The notes: generated by a model not told the origin, from the sequence alone. A DNA stretch of 64,000 bases from Rhizobiaceae bacterium (GCA_014238155.1 JABABQ010000021.1:112425-176424), one strand, 5' to 3'. Shown: positions 28,522 through 37,478, counted from the first letter of the stretch. Made by a program: numbers and translations.

Positions 28522-28755
28522 CTAATTATGGCTGCCATCGCATAACGGTTGGTTGCCCGTGCCCTTGCAGGCGCAGAAGAATTTGCGACCATCCTTTTCG
28601 GCCGTCCAGCGGACCGGGTTCAGGCCAGTATCCTTGTGGGAACCATCACAAAATGGCTGGTTGGACGACCTGCCGCAGGCACACCAGAAATAGGACTTTC
28701 CTGCTTCCACCTCCACGGCAATGGGCGCATCGCCTGCACGTACGGGATCTGTCAT
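28522..28755 (-). CDS. Double CDGSH iron-sulfur protein
   Basis: A 77-residue protein with two CDGSH motifs, CACGRSSNQPFCDGSH and CACKGTGNQPLCDGSH, each of which binds a 2Fe-2S cluster through three Cys and one His. Such small proteins are redox or cluster-transfer factors of the MitoNEET-like bacterial class. It lies between the VOC gene and glyS on the same strand. No regulatory sign seen. Confidence 0.9.
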   Translation of the reverse strand: MTDPVRAGDAPIAVEVEAGKSYFWCACGRSSNQPFCDGSHKDTGLNPVRWTAEKDGRKFFCACKGTGNQPLCDGSHN

Positions 28756-28833
28756 GAATTATCTCCGGATGACCTCAGTTGTTGGACCTTAGCCCCACTC
28801 ACCATCTGCGGCAATTGCGCCGAAACCTATGGC

Positions 28834-29217
28834 TCAGTCGCTCTGCGCCGGTGTCATCCAGCCGATCATTGCACCGCCCGGTTCGCGCAGCATCGCGATA
28901 CGGCCAATTTCCGGCACATCGAAAGGACCCTGCATGATGGTCGCGCCTGCCTCTTTGGCAAGCTTCACACGGGCATCAATGTCGTCGACCGTGATATAGG
29001 CCAGCCAGTGGTCGCTCATTCCCTCAAAATCGGTGCCGGTCATTTCGTACATGCCGCAAACGGGATTGGGTTCGCCCGGAACCAGCCAATAAGTGCCTTC
29101 AGGCTGCATCGGCATGGCTTCAAATTCCCATCCCAATACGTCGTGATAGAAGGCCTTCGCCTGCTCCAGGTCGTTGGTCATCAGTTCATTCCAGTAAAAA
29201 TGTCCGTGATCGGCCAT
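28834..29217 (-). CDS. VOC family protein (glyoxalase/bleomycin-resistance fold)
   Basis: A 127-residue protein with two beta-alpha-beta-beta-beta modules. The start GHFYWNELMTNDLEQAKAFYHDVLGWEFE and the end IGRIAMLREPGGAMIGWMTP carry the metal-ligand pattern typical of the family (His near the start, Glu near the end). The reaction cannot be predicted. An AGGAGG-type site (GGAGGAATACC) precedes the ATG. Same strand as glyQ, CDGSH and glyS. Confidence 0.85.
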   Translation of the reverse strand: MADHGHFYWNELMTNDLEQAKAFYHDVLGWEFEAMPMQPEGTYWLVPGEPNPVCGMYEMTGTDFEGMSDHWLAYITVDDIDARVKLAKEAGATIMQGPFDVPEIGRIAMLREPGGAMIGWMTPAQSD

Positions 29218-29282
29218 GGTATTCCTCCTTGATGCCCTCCCAAAAGAGTGGCTCAGAAGCAGTGAGGTGTCAAAATTGCATC

Positions 29283-30242
29283 CTAGGCCGCTCGACCCTC
29301 ACCGTCGCCTGCGCCGCCGCTCTCGTGGCTGCCACCGGCTTCGGTACGCAGAAAGGCTTCGCCGCAGGCCTTGGACAGATCACGAACGCGACCGATATAG
29401 TTCTGGCGCTCGGTGACAGAAATAACACCGCGGGCATCGAGCAGATTGAAGGCATGGCTGGCCTTGATGCATTGATCATAGGCCGGGTGGGCCATGATGA
29501 TGGCCCGGTGCTTTTTGGGATCTATGGCAGGCGCCTCCAGAATGCGGCGGCATTCAGCTTCGGCATCATCAAAATGCTTCAACAATGTGTCGGTATCGGC
29601 AATATCGAAGTTCCAGCGGCTATATTCACGCTCGGTCTGTTGAAACACTTCGCCGTAGGAGACTTTGTCGTCGCCACTGCCGCCATTGAAATTCAGGTCA
29701 TAGACGTCGTCGACCCCCTGCACATACATCGCCAGACGTTCCAGTCCGTAGGTCAGTTCTCCGGCGACGGGCGCACATTCCTGGCCACAGATCTGCTGGA
29801 AATAGGTAAACTGGCTGACTTCCATGCCATCGCACCAGACTTCCCAACCCAGCCCCCAGGCACCCAGGGTCGGGCTTTCCCAATCATCCTCGACAAAGCG
29901 CACATCGTGAAGTGCCGTATCAATGCCGATGGCTTTTAAGGAACCAAGATATAATTCCTGCAGGTCGGGCGGGCTTGGCTTCAACAGCACCTGATATTGG
30001 TAATAGTGTTGCAGCCGATTGGGGTTTTCACCGTATCGGCCATCGGTTGGGCGACGGCTCGGCTGAACATAGGCCGCGTTCCACGGTTTTGGCCCCAACG
30101 CGCGCAGGGTTGTTGCAGGATGGAATGTCCCGGCTCCGACTTCCATGTCATAGGGCTGCAGAATGACGCAGCCATAGTCGGCCCAGTATTCATGCAAAGT
30201 CAGGATCAGGCCCTGAAAGGAGTTTTTGGGATTATTTGCCAT
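29283..30242 (-). CDS. glyQ: Glycyl-tRNA synthetase alpha subunit
   Basis: Catalytic subunit that activates glycine and charges tRNA-Gly together with GlyS. The protein of about 319 residues begins [39 protein letters not shown] and contains [16 protein letters not shown] and [17 protein letters not shown], all diagnostic. ATG 30242 is used in place of the track start 30296, whose extra 18 residues are not in the family. The C-terminus is Ala/Gly/Glu-rich ([15 protein letters not shown]). Confidence 0.96.
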   Translation of the reverse strand: MANNPKNSFQGLILTLHEYWADYGCVILQPYDMEVGAGTFHPATTLRALGPKPWNAAYVQPSRRPTDGRYGENPNRLQHYYQYQVLLKPSPPDLQELYLGSLKAIGIDTALHDVRFVEDDWESPTLGAWGLGWEVWCDGMEVSQFTYFQQICGQECAPVAGELTYGLERLAMYVQGVDDVYDLNFNGGSGDDKVSYGEVFQQTEREYSRWNFDIADTDTLLKHFDDAEAECRRILEAPAIDPKKHRAIIMAHPAYDQCIKASHAFNLLDARGVISVTERQNYIGRVRDLSKACGEAFLRTEAGGSHESGGAGDGEGRAA

Positions 30243-30370
30243 GGAATTGTCCACGTCTTTGGGCTGCGCTTGGTCGCCAAACCGATGCCATGACACCGAT
30301 TGAGGGTCAAGGTGAAAGGGGCATTGTCTGGCTTATCGATGCCAGTGGCACTATATCTTGGTCAATGGTC

Positions 30371-30399
30371 ACGCGCGGCGGGCGGCGAGTGGCGAGCGG
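30371..30399. repeat. GC-rich degenerate repeat upstream of the LysE gene
   Basis: GCGCGGCGGGCGGCGAGTGGCGAGCG-type low-complexity sequence between divergent glyQ and the LysE-family gene, similar to the run at 23129-23169. Confidence 0.55.
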
Positions 30400-30430
30400 C
30401 GTTGCTATCACGGCAAAATGGAGGTTCTGA

Positions 30431-31063
30431 ATGCCGGGGCTTGAATATCTGCTACCCTTTTTGGTGACAGCCTTGCTGCTTTCCATCACGCCGGGACCGG
30501 GCATGCTTTATATCGCCGCCCAAACAATAGGACGAGGCCGGAAAGCAGGTTGGTTCTCGGCACTGGGCACGCATTTTGCCAGCTATGTTCACATCATGGC
30601 GGCGGCGTTTGGACTGAGCTTGTTTCTGGAAGCAGTGCCGATGGCTTACCTTGCGTTGAAAATAATTGGCGCGATGTATCTTTTTTGGCTGGGTCTTCGG
30701 TTCCTGCTGGCTAAGGAATCCTATGCGGCCCCTGGCATGTCAGCAGCGCCTCAGACCCACATCACAGCATTCAGGGAAAGCCTCATGGTGGAGTTGACCA
30801 ATCCAAAATCGGCCGTGTTCTTTATTGCGTTCCTGCCACAGTTTTCAGATCAAACCGCATCCTATCCAATCTGGCTGCAGATCATTGTGTTGGGATTTGT
30901 TGCAAATTTGATCTTCTCGCTGGCGGAAATGGGCTGTGTCATTTTCGCAGATCAGGTTTCGTCGCTTTTTAAAACCTCCCGGACCGGTGGTCAGTGGATG
31001 AGACGGGCGGCCGGGTCGGTTATGATAGCACTTGGCGCAAACCTGCTGCTTGCAGAACGCTAG
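30431..31063 (+). CDS. LysE/RhtB family amino-acid exporter
   Basis: A 210-residue inner-membrane exporter with about six hydrophobic segments. Family signs are LLSITPGPGMLYIAAQTIGRGRKAGWFSALG at the first loop, KIIGAMYLFWLGLRFL and LTNPKSAVFFIAFLPQF. It should export an amino acid or derivative; which one is unknown. ATG follows ATGGAGGTTCTGA. Its TAG stop codon lies inside the left copy of a 21-bp inverted repeat. Confidence 0.9.
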   Translation: MPGLEYLLPFLVTALLLSITPGPGMLYIAAQTIGRGRKAGWFSALGTHFASYVHIMAAAFGLSLFLEAVPMAYLALKIIGAMYLFWLGLRFLLAKESYAAPGMSAAPQTHITAFRESLMVELTNPKSAVFFIAFLPQFSDQTASYPIWLQIIVLGFVANLIFSLAEMGCVIFADQVSSLFKTSRTGGQWMRRAAGSVMIALGANLLLAER

Positions 31064-31080
31064 CGTCAGGACCCATTAAT
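31060..31080 (+). repeat. 21-bp inverted repeat, left copy
   Basis: Begins CTAGCGTCAGGACCCATTAA and is matched at 20 of 21 positions by the reverse complement of 31573-31593. Together the arms enclose the cytochrome c gene in a 534-bp segment. The left arm also continues into a short possible hairpin (CCAT-TAAT-ATGG within GTCAG...CTGAC). CTAG is at the outer edge of both arms. Confidence 0.75.
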
Positions 31081-31129
31081 ATGGTGAATTCTGACCCCAG
31101 GTCTGAATACGTTAATGTAAAGTTGGCCT

Positions 31130-31474
31130 TCAGTACCGCTTCTGAGCTGAAAAATACGCGGCAATGTCCTCGATATCCTGACCGCTCAGAGCTCCTGCCC
31201 GGTCTGACATTTTCGATGAAAGATGATCGTCCACGCGTACTCGCGCCTTAAACTGGTTCAAAGTTCTGGCGAGATAACTAGCAGGTTGGCCAGCAAGCAT
31301 AGGTGTCGATTGAATTTGCGGTCCTTCGGGCCGACGCTCATTACCGGTCAACCCGTGGCAGGCTATACATTCCCAGGACTTGGCGAGTTCTTTGCCCTTG
31401 TCATAGTCCCCTTCAGCAAATGCTGTCGAAGTTACATAGGAAGCGAAGAAAATAAGCAGTGTAATTTTGTGCAT
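31130..31474 (-). CDS. Small exported cytochrome c (class I), paralogue of 14143-14487
   Basis: A 114-residue monohaem cytochrome with a signal peptide (MHKITLLIFFASYVTSTAFA), one CIACH haem site and PMLAGQPASYLA carrying the likely distal Met. ATG 31474 follows AAGGGGAAC, a good ribosome-binding site; the track start 31564 is rejected. It shares CHGLTGN, PMLAGQPA and the AQKRY end with the cytochrome at 14.1-14.5 kb. The gene lies between the arms of a near-perfect 21-bp inverted repeat, suggesting past mobility. Confidence 0.88.
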   Translation of the reverse strand: MHKITLLIFFASYVTSTAFAEGDYDKGKELAKSWECIACHGLTGNERRPEGPQIQSTPMLAGQPASYLARTLNQFKARVRVDDHLSSKMSDRAGALSGQDIEDIAAYFSAQKRY

Positions 31475-31572
31475 TGGTGTTCCCCTTGTGACCCGCTTAC
31501 CGGTCCAACATAGTAACATACCAGCACGGTTTTCTCTAACTTCCAGTCGGAACAGTGATCGCACTCCGCGAG

Positions 31573-31593
31573 ATTAATGAGTCCTGACGCTAG
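31573..31593 (-). repeat. 21-bp inverted repeat, right copy
   Basis: Reverse complement reads CTAGCGTCAGGACTCATTAA, one mismatch from the left arm at 31060-31080. It lies about 100 bp upstream of the cytochrome start and 63 bp upstream of the PiT-like gene, so it may overlap promoter sequence for either. Confidence 0.75.
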
Positions 31594-31656
31594 ACTTGTT
31601 GAACCATCTAGTCTTTGTTGATTATCAGTGGGTTGGGCACGGTACTGGGAGGTGCT

Positions 31657-32718
31657 ATGCCCGTCGAATTCATTGCGCTGTGTGGTTTTTTGCTGGCGGC
31701 CTATTCCATTGTCGCCAATGACGCCATACAAACCCTTGGCACATTTTTAAGCTCCAACGAACATCGTCCGTGGTGGGTATTGTGGTTATTCGCCAGTCTC
31801 GTTCTGGTTTCTGTTCTGGTCTTCGGCTGGATCAGCAATGGCGGGGATGCAGCCTATGGGCGGCTGGATCATCTGCCTGTATTGCAGGGCGGCATCACGT
31901 GGATTCATGTGGTTCCCCCGCTGGCGATCCTGATCCTGACACGCTATGGCATTCCGGTCAGCACGACGTTTTTGGTGTTGACGGTATTTGCACCAAAAGA
32001 AATGCTCGACATGCTGTCGAAATCCGGGCTGGGCTATGTCGTGGCCTTTGTTCTGGGACTGGTGATTTACAAAACCGTAATGAGCGGGTTTGAGAAATAC
32101 TTTGCCGATTCCGCGCTGGAACGACCGGCGGGATATTGGGTGGCCATACAATGGGGCTCCACGGCCTTTTTATGGAGCCAGTGGCTGATTCAGGACATGG
32201 CCAATATTTTCGTCTATCTGCCGCGCGACCTGTCGGTGGAGCTTTTATTTTTCGCGATTGTTGTGCTGCTGCTGTTGCACGCCGTCATATTCTATAACTT
32301 TGGCGGCGCGATCCAGAAAATCGTTACATCAAAGTCTAACACGCGTGACATACGTTCCGCGTCGGTCATCGACATCCTTTACGGACTGATCCTGCTGGTA
32401 TTCAAGGAATACAGCGACATTCCAATGAGCACGACCTGGGTATTTCTGGGCCTGCTTGCCGGACGTGAGCTGGCCTTTTCACTGAACTACAAAATGCAAT
32501 CCCTGCGCCAGACCGGCGTTCTGGTTGCCAAGGACGCTGCCAAGGCAACCGCAGGATTGACCGTCAGCATTGCCCTGGCGATTTGCCTGCCGTGGATCAA
32601 TGATCTGATCAATCCGCAATCCACCGCCTCCGCCCCTGTCAGGCCTGCACTGGCTATGCAAGGGATTTCCAGCCTGAAACGGGTCAGATATCACCCTGAC
32701 CCGGTGTCTTGGAACTAG
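31657..32718 (+). CDS. PiT-like inorganic anion permease (candidate sulfate or phosphate)
   Basis: A 353-residue membrane protein with roughly ten hydrophobic segments and two internal repeats. The first repeat has IVANDAIQTLGTFLSS, like the PiT signature, and IPVSTTFLVLTVFAP; the second has IPMSTTWVFLGLLAGRELAF. The paired P-x-STT motifs support a PiT-type transporter fold. ATG 31657 is preceded by GGGAGGTG, so the track start 31615 is not used. Its 3' end overlaps cysN (convergent) by 35 bp. Neighbouring sulfate assimilation genes suggest sulfate, as in Bacillus CysP, but this is inference. Confidence 0.68.
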   Translation: MPVEFIALCGFLLAAYSIVANDAIQTLGTFLSSNEHRPWWVLWLFASLVLVSVLVFGWISNGGDAAYGRLDHLPVLQGGITWIHVVPPLAILILTRYGIPVSTTFLVLTVFAPKEMLDMLSKSGLGYVVAFVLGLVIYKTVMSGFEKYFADSALERPAGYWVAIQWGSTAFLWSQWLIQDMANIFVYLPRDLSVELLFFAIVVLLLLHAVIFYNFGGAIQKIVTSKSNTRDIRSASVIDILYGLILLVFKEYSDIPMSTTWVFLGLLAGRELAFSLNYKMQSLRQTGVLVAKDAAKATAGLTVSIALAICLPWINDLINPQSTASAPVRPALAMQGISSLKRVRYHPDPVSWN

Positions 32719-34189
32719 GCACCAGTTTTGTGATGATTTGATCGCGGTGGTCTGCAGCAATGTCCGACTCCAGCAACAATTTTGCCAGACCCACAGGCAG
32801 CGTCAGTTCCATCATGGCTGATGGATCGGGCTGACCAACTCCACCGATTTTCTCGATCACCATACCAGCGGCAATCGTATTGTTGGTCTGAGGATCGATC
32901 AGGATGAATGAACCGGTATTTTGATTGTCCGCATACGTGTCAAAAAACGCCTCTTCCGCGAATTCAAGTTTGATCTTGCCGATACCATTTACCGTCAATT
33001 GGTCAGCCCGACGCCAGGAATTGTCCTGCAGATCGAGCTGACTTTCAACGGCGATGCGCACCCGCAGGCGCCGGGTTGAGGATTTCAGCCAATATTCCCG
33101 CCCCGGCCGTATTCCAGCCTGATCAAGGGCGACAACATTGGCCTGGAAGGTCCAACCTGACAGCGGCGGTGAAACTGTCGCCGTCAACAAATCACCCCGG
33201 GCAATATCCACATCACGGTCCAGAACCAGCGTCACAGCGTCCCCCTTGCGGGCAAGCAGCAGATCGCCATCAAATGTGCTTATCTGCTCGATTTTTGCCA
33301 CAGCGCCTCCGGGCCAGACGGTCAATTCCTGCCCCAGCCGCGCAATTCCACCAGCGATCGTACCCTGATAACCGCGAAAGCTCTCATCGGGACGACTGAC
33401 CCGTTGCACCGGAAACCTAAAACGACCGTCCGGCACCGTATTGACGGATGCAGTTTCAATCGTCTGCAACAGGCTTGGCCCATCGTACCATGGCATTTTG
33501 GCACTGCCATCGGTGACAACATTGTGTCCGCGAAGCGCGCTGACCGGAATTGCGGTCACGGTTTCAACCGAAAGCGACCGGGCCAGATCCTGGAAATCCT
33601 GCCAAATGCTCTCAAATACAGACTGGCGATATCCGACCAGATCCATCTTGTTGACCACCAACACCAGTTGTTTAATGCCCATCAGCGTCGCAATCGTTGC
33701 ATGACGACGGGTTTGTTCCAATATCCCGGTGCGGGCATCGACCAATACGACGGCGAGGTCAGCGGTCGAGCAGCCGGTTGCCATGTTGCGAGTATATTGT
33801 TCATGGCCTGGGGTGTCGGCAACGATAAATGAGCGACGTGGGGTTGAGAAATAGCGATAGGCCACATCAATCGTAATTCCCTGCTCCCGCTCCGCCTGCA
33901 GCCCGTCGAGCAACAAGGCAAATTCAGGAATGTGGGTTCCAGCCTCGCCCTCTTCATCGCTTACCGATGAAGTTGCGAGACTTTCAGCATGATCACTGCT
34001 GACGGACTTCGTATCCCACAACAGACGCCCGATCAGGGTTGATTTTCCGTCATCCACCGACCCGCATGTAATCAGTCGCAGGGCCTTGCTGCCCGGTTTG
34101 CTGGTGGATTCCGCTCGATCTGAAGCCGACAGGTTGGAGTTTGCGGCACTGGATGCAGCCTGGTGAGCATCGTGATGTTCGGACAACAT
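32684..34189 (-). CDS. cysN: Sulfate adenylyltransferase subunit 1 (GTPase)
   Basis: GTPase subunit that drives ATP sulfurylase activity of CysD in sulfate activation. The 501-residue protein has an EF-Tu-like G domain: G1 GSVDDGKSTLIGRLL, G3 ADTPGHEQYTRNM, G4 NKMD. It ends after the beta-barrel domains, so no fused APS kinase (CysC) is present. An N-terminal Ser/Ala-rich extension of about 35 residues precedes the G domain. Its ATG shares one base with the cysD stop, indicating coupling. Confidence 0.95.
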   Translation of the reverse strand: MLSEHHDAHQAASSAANSNLSASDRAESTSKPGSKALRLITCGSVDDGKSTLIGRLLWDTKSVSSDHAESLATSSVSDEEGEAGTHIPEFALLLDGLQAEREQGITIDVAYRYFSTPRRSFIVADTPGHEQYTRNMATGCSTADLAVVLVDARTGILEQTRRHATIATLMGIKQLVLVVNKMDLVGYRQSVFESIWQDFQDLARSLSVETVTAIPVSALRGHNVVTDGSAKMPWYDGPSLLQTIETASVNTVPDGRFRFPVQRVSRPDESFRGYQGTIAGGIARLGQELTVWPGGAVAKIEQISTFDGDLLLARKGDAVTLVLDRDVDIARGDLLTATVSPPLSGWTFQANVVALDQAGIRPGREYWLKSSTRRLRVRIAVESQLDLQDNSWRRADQLTVNGIGKIKLEFAEEAFFDTYADNQNTGSFILIDPQTNNTIAAGMVIEKIGGVGQPDPSAMMELTLPVGLAKLLLESDIAADHRDQIITKLVPSSKTPGQGDI

Positions 34190-35118
34190 TAAAAATATCC
34201 CTCGCGTTTTTTCATTTCCATTGAAGCGGCCTGATCATGGTCAATGGCACGGCCCTGCCGTTCCGACACTGTGGCGGCGCGCAATTCCGTAATGATGTCT
34301 TTGATCGTTTGGGCGGTTGAACGCACCGCTCCGGTCAGCGGAAAACATCCCAAAGTGCGAAACCGTACCATTAGTTGCTGAACCTGTTCATCAGGCAGTA
34401 ATTGCAGCCGTTTGTCCTGCGCCAAAATCAGCATCCCGTCGCGCTCCACCACCGCACGGGGAGCGGCAAAATACAGCGGCACGACCGGGATGGCCTGCGC
34501 CTCGATATAGGACCAGACGTCGAGTTCTGTCCAATTCGACAGGGGAAAAGCCCGCACACTTTCGCCCTTGTTGATCATGCCATTATAGATTGACCAAAGT
34601 TCAGGGCGCTGGTTTCTGGGATCCCAGCGATGGTCGGCGGTTCTGAACGAATAGATGCGTTCCTTGGCCCGCGACGCTTCCTCGTCACGGCGGGCGCCAC
34701 CAAAAGCTGCATCATAGCCCCCCATATCCAATGCTTGACGGAGCGCTTCGGTCTTCATCACATCGGTATAGATCCCGCGGGTTTTGCCAAACGGTGTAAT
34801 GTCCTGTGACGCCCCACGCGGGTTGGTGTAACTGGTCAATTGCAAACCGTGTTGCGCGACAACCTCATCGCGAAAACGGATCATCTGATCAAATTTCCAG
34901 CCCGTATCGATGTGCAACAGGGTGAAGGGAACCGGACCCGGGTGAAATGCCTTGCGTGCCAGATGCAGCAATACGGACGAATCCTTGCCGACCGAATAAA
35001 GCATCACCGGATTGGTAAACTCGGCGACCACTTCGCGAAAGATGTGGATCGCTTCGTTCTCCAAAGCCTGCAAATGCGGATCGAGCTGTTTGACCGGCTT
35101 GTTTTGTAGTTCAGACAT
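34189..35118 (-). CDS. cysD: Sulfate adenylyltransferase subunit 2
   Basis: Catalytic ATP sulfurylase subunit, an N-type ATP pyrophosphatase that makes APS from sulfate and ATP. The 309-residue protein has the PP-loop [21 protein letters not shown] and the conserved [19 protein letters not shown] segment. ATG 35118 is the real start; the 77 extra residues of the track ORF read through cysH in another frame. The start overlaps the cysH end by 8 bp. Confidence 0.96.
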   Translation of the reverse strand: MSELQNKPVKQLDPHLQALENEAIHIFREVVAEFTNPVMLYSVGKDSSVLLHLARKAFHPGPVPFTLLHIDTGWKFDQMIRFRDEVVAQHGLQLTSYTNPRGASQDITPFGKTRGIYTDVMKTEALRQALDMGGYDAAFGGARRDEEASRAKERIYSFRTADHRWDPRNQRPELWSIYNGMINKGESVRAFPLSNWTELDVWSYIEAQAIPVVPLYFAAPRAVVERDGMLILAQDKRLQLLPDEQVQQLMVRFRTLGCFPLTGAVRSTAQTIKDIITELRAATVSERQGRAIDHDQAASMEMKKREGYF

Positions 35119-35902
35119 GATTGGGGACTTCGCCTTTATGCTCGACCGGTTCGTGGGGTGATGGAACGGCGCCAGCGGTGCTGGCTGCGACGTGCAGGCC
35201 GCATTCACGGGTGTCCTGCTGTTCCCACCACCATCTGCCGGCCCGTTCATTTTCTCCGGGTTTGATGGCCCTGGTGCAGGGTTGGCAACCGATTGAGGGA
35301 AAGCCACGTGCGTGAAGAGGATTGATCGGAATGTCGTGTTCCGCCACAATTTCGCTGATCTGCTCTTCGGTCCAGTCAGCCAGTGGATTGATCTTCAACA
35401 GGCCGCGTTCGCTGTCCCACTCAACAAATTCAATTGAGCTTCGGTCCTGCGACTGTTGGCGACGCAAGCCCGTAATCCAGACATCTGCCCCGCGTAAAGC
35501 AGCAGCCAATGGTTGCAGTTTGCGGATGTTGCAGCAGGACTTGCGAGCCTCCACGCTGTTGTAGAATCCGTCCTGCCCAAAGGCTGCGACATACTCTTTT
35601 AGCGCTTCCGGATCAGGATAATATTCTTTTATATCAATATTATACTTATCTTTTGTAGTGCTCAACAATGACAGGCTTTCGGGGAACAAGCGACCGGTTT
35701 GCAGAGTTACAACGTCAATTTTCTGCGCCGACATGGCAATCGCCCGGGTGAGAACCTGGTCTTCCAGACCAAGGCTGGTGGTGAATACGGCATGTTCGGC
35801 AAGCCCTCCAATCAACCCCAATCTTTGCGAAAGATTAAGTCTTTCAAAGTTGCCATTCAGCCTGTTGGCCAGTTTTGATAAGTCGCTATTTGATCGTTCC
35901 AT
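35111..35902 (-). CDS. cysH: Adenylyl-sulfate (APS) reductase, 4Fe-4S type
   Basis: Reduces APS to sulfite and AMP. The 263-residue protein has the Cys-Cys pair in [12 protein letters not shown] and the second pair CQPC, the four ligands of the 4Fe-4S cluster that separates APS reductases from PAPS reductases, and the catalytic Cys in ECGLH near the C-terminus. This agrees with the absence of CysC on cysN: sulfate goes to APS and then directly to sulfite. First gene of cysH-cysD-cysN. Confidence 0.93.
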   Translation of the reverse strand: MERSNSDLSKLANRLNGNFERLNLSQRLGLIGGLAEHAVFTTSLGLEDQVLTRAIAMSAQKIDVVTLQTGRLFPESLSLLSTTKDKYNIDIKEYYPDPEALKEYVAAFGQDGFYNSVEARKSCCNIRKLQPLAAALRGADVWITGLRRQQSQDRSSIEFVEWDSERGLLKINPLADWTEEQISEIVAEHDIPINPLHARGFPSIGCQPCTRAIKPGENERAGRWWWEQQDTRECGLHVAASTAGAVPSPHEPVEHKGEVPNHV

Positions 35903-35991
35903 TGGGAGATCCTTTCCAAGTTCGAAACGAGGGTGATCAAAAAATGGGACTTTTGGAAGAAATGGATTTTCCGCGAAATTGGCGGAACCAA

Positions 35992-36010
35992 AAAATTAGT
36001 TTCTAATTTT
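35992..36010. promoter_or_regulatory. AT-rich perfect inverted repeat upstream of cysHDN
   Basis: AAAATTAG and CTAATTTT flank TTT, a perfect 8-bp palindrome about 90 bp upstream of the cysH start. It fits an operator or LysR-type site in an otherwise AT-rich 190-bp promoter region. It also lies just beyond the stop of the small membrane gene on the same strand, but lacks GC pairs for a terminator. Confidence 0.35.
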
Positions 36011-36097
36011 GCTGCTGCTTAGGATGCATCCGCAGATCGACAAATCTGACGCGACAAATGGCGACTCTCAATTTGCGGGTTTGGGCAAATGGTTGAA

Positions 36098-36270
36098 TCA
36101 TTTTTTTCCGGACCGGATCAGCGGCACCATCCAGATCAGGCAGGAGACTATCCAGATCAAACTGCCGATAATGGTCAGCGCATCCCCAAAATTGATTCCA
36201 ACCGCGACAAAAAATCGCCAGCGATGATGAAGCCAACCAGCCCCAGCAGTTGAAAGTGATCATCTTTCAT
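36098..36270 (-). pseudogene. Small two-helix membrane protein gene with frameshift at a T6 tract
   Basis: Starting at ATG 36270 the frame reads MKDDHFQLLGLVGFIIAGDF and then, after a T6 homopolymer (36209-36214), runs to a stop. If one T is added the frame continues VAVGINFGDALTIIGSLIWIVSCLIWMVPLIRSGKK and stops at 36098. The restored 57-residue protein has two membrane helices. The single-base defect may be a real mutation, a sequencing or assembly error, or less likely slippage. The ORF at 36003-36263 is the third, meaningless frame. I do not recognise the family. Confidence 0.55.
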
Positions 36271-36284
36271 GAATACAACTGACC

Positions 36285-36476
36285 CTATTTTTTCAACCGA
36301 TAGCGACCGGTTTCGGGGTCATGCTCAAGATCGCCAGCGCTTTTAGGTGTTTTGGCGGCCGCAGCGGCAGCCTTCCTGCTCTCTTCAGCATTAATGGCAT
36401 CCATATGCTTGCGAAAGGAACTGTAGGCATACAGGCCCACTGCGCCCACGGCGGCAACGGCAACTAATTGTATCAT
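36285..36476 (-). CDS. Small single-helix membrane protein
   Basis: A 63-residue protein: one N-terminal membrane helix (MIQLVAVAAVGAVGLYAYSSF), a charged linker with an alanine run, and a DPETGRYRLKK end. The ATG follows GGGAGGCAGAA, a strong ribosome-binding site. Small proteins of this layout are common next to S49 peptidase genes in Hyphomicrobiales; function unknown. It lies 58 bp after the S49 gene on the same strand and 14 bp before the frameshifted small gene. Confidence 0.7.
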   Translation of the reverse strand: MIQLVAVAAVGAVGLYAYSSFRKHMDAINAEESRKAAAAAAKTPKSAGDLEHDPETGRYRLKK

Positions 36477-36534
36477 TTCTGCCTCCCTGCCCTCTGCACG
36501 TTGTTAATGGCGGCCAATAGCTGCAACCATACAC

Positions 36535-37419
36535 CTATAAGCCGAGCCTGTTCCACAACAGTTTTTCTTCTGCGGCTGTCATAATTCCGCTCGCCGCTCC
36601 AGCCGCCAACGCTTCGCCATCAAGTCCGGCCATCGTTGAAACCCCCGCGGCAACGCGGTTGCCAAACAGGCTTCGCTTCGCGTCCATCAGTTTAATCTTG
36701 GTCTTGTTACCATATTTCGCCTTCAAAGAAGAGCGCAGGTCTCCGATCTCGTCGACCAGACCCAATTCCTTGCCGGTGCCACCGGTCCAGAACTGGCCGG
36801 TAAACATGTCCTTGTGCTCGGCCAACCGATCTCCACGTGCCTCCTTGACCAGGTCAATGAAAATCTGATGGATTTCCAACTGCAGGGCTTTCAGGCGATC
36901 AATGTCGGCTTTCTTTTCCGGCAAAAACGGATCAAGCACCGATTTGTTCTGACCCGCAGTGTAAACGCGACGCTTGACACCAATTTTTTCGATCGCATCA
37001 ACGTAACCGAAGCTTGCAGAAATCACCCCGATCGACCCGACAATGCTTGAGGGGTCAGCCGTGATGTCATCTCCGGCGCAGGCGATCATGTATCCACCAG
37101 AGGCAGCGGCATCTTCAACGAAAACATGCACCTTCTTGTTGTGTTCTGCAGCCAGGGCTCGAATGCGTTGATAAATCAGGCGCGATTGAACCGGCGACCC
37201 ACCCGGCGAATTGACGATGATGGCCACCGCAGGCGTGCCTTTTGTTTGAAAGGCTTTTTCCAGACGCAATGCACAAGACCCCAGATTGAGCGTCGGGCGA
37301 AACGCCGACCCACCATCGGAAATCGCGCCGCTCAATTTCACCACAGGAATAACAATGTCGTCGCTGCCCAATTTGGCGCGCAATTTTGCAGGAAGCAGTC
37401 TTTTCAGTCGACCAGCCAA
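36535..37419 (-). CDS. S49 family serine peptidase (SppA/SohB-like)
   Basis: A 294-residue ClpP-fold peptidase that degrades signal peptides or membrane-protein fragments. The catalytic Ser lies in EDAAASGGYMIACAGD and the Lys is expected near the SIVGSIGVISA segment downstream; SPGGSPVQSRLIY is the oxyanion region. No N-terminal membrane helix is evident, so it is the short form. Same strand as the RNA methyltransferase upstream (59 bp). Confidence 0.9.
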   Translation of the reverse strand: MAGRLKRLLPAKLRAKLGSDDIVIPVVKLSGAISDGGSAFRPTLNLGSCALRLEKAFQTKGTPAVAIIVNSPGGSPVQSRLIYQRIRALAAEHNKKVHVFVEDAAASGGYMIACAGDDITADPSSIVGSIGVISASFGYVDAIEKIGVKRRVYTAGQNKSVLDPFLPEKKADIDRLKALQLEIHQIFIDLVKEARGDRLAEHKDMFTGQFWTGGTGKELGLVDEIGDLRSSLKAKYGNKTKIKLMDAKRSLFGNRVAAGVSTMAGLDGEALAAGAASGIMTAAEEKLLWNRLGL

Positions 37420-37478
37420 TTCATCAAACCATTATTTGTGTTCAGTTCCTGTCTAATTGTGGTGCAACGGGGCAAAAT

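Noticed and set aside
36003-36263. 86-codon ORF listed in the track
   Set aside because: It is the non-coding third frame of the frameshifted small membrane gene.
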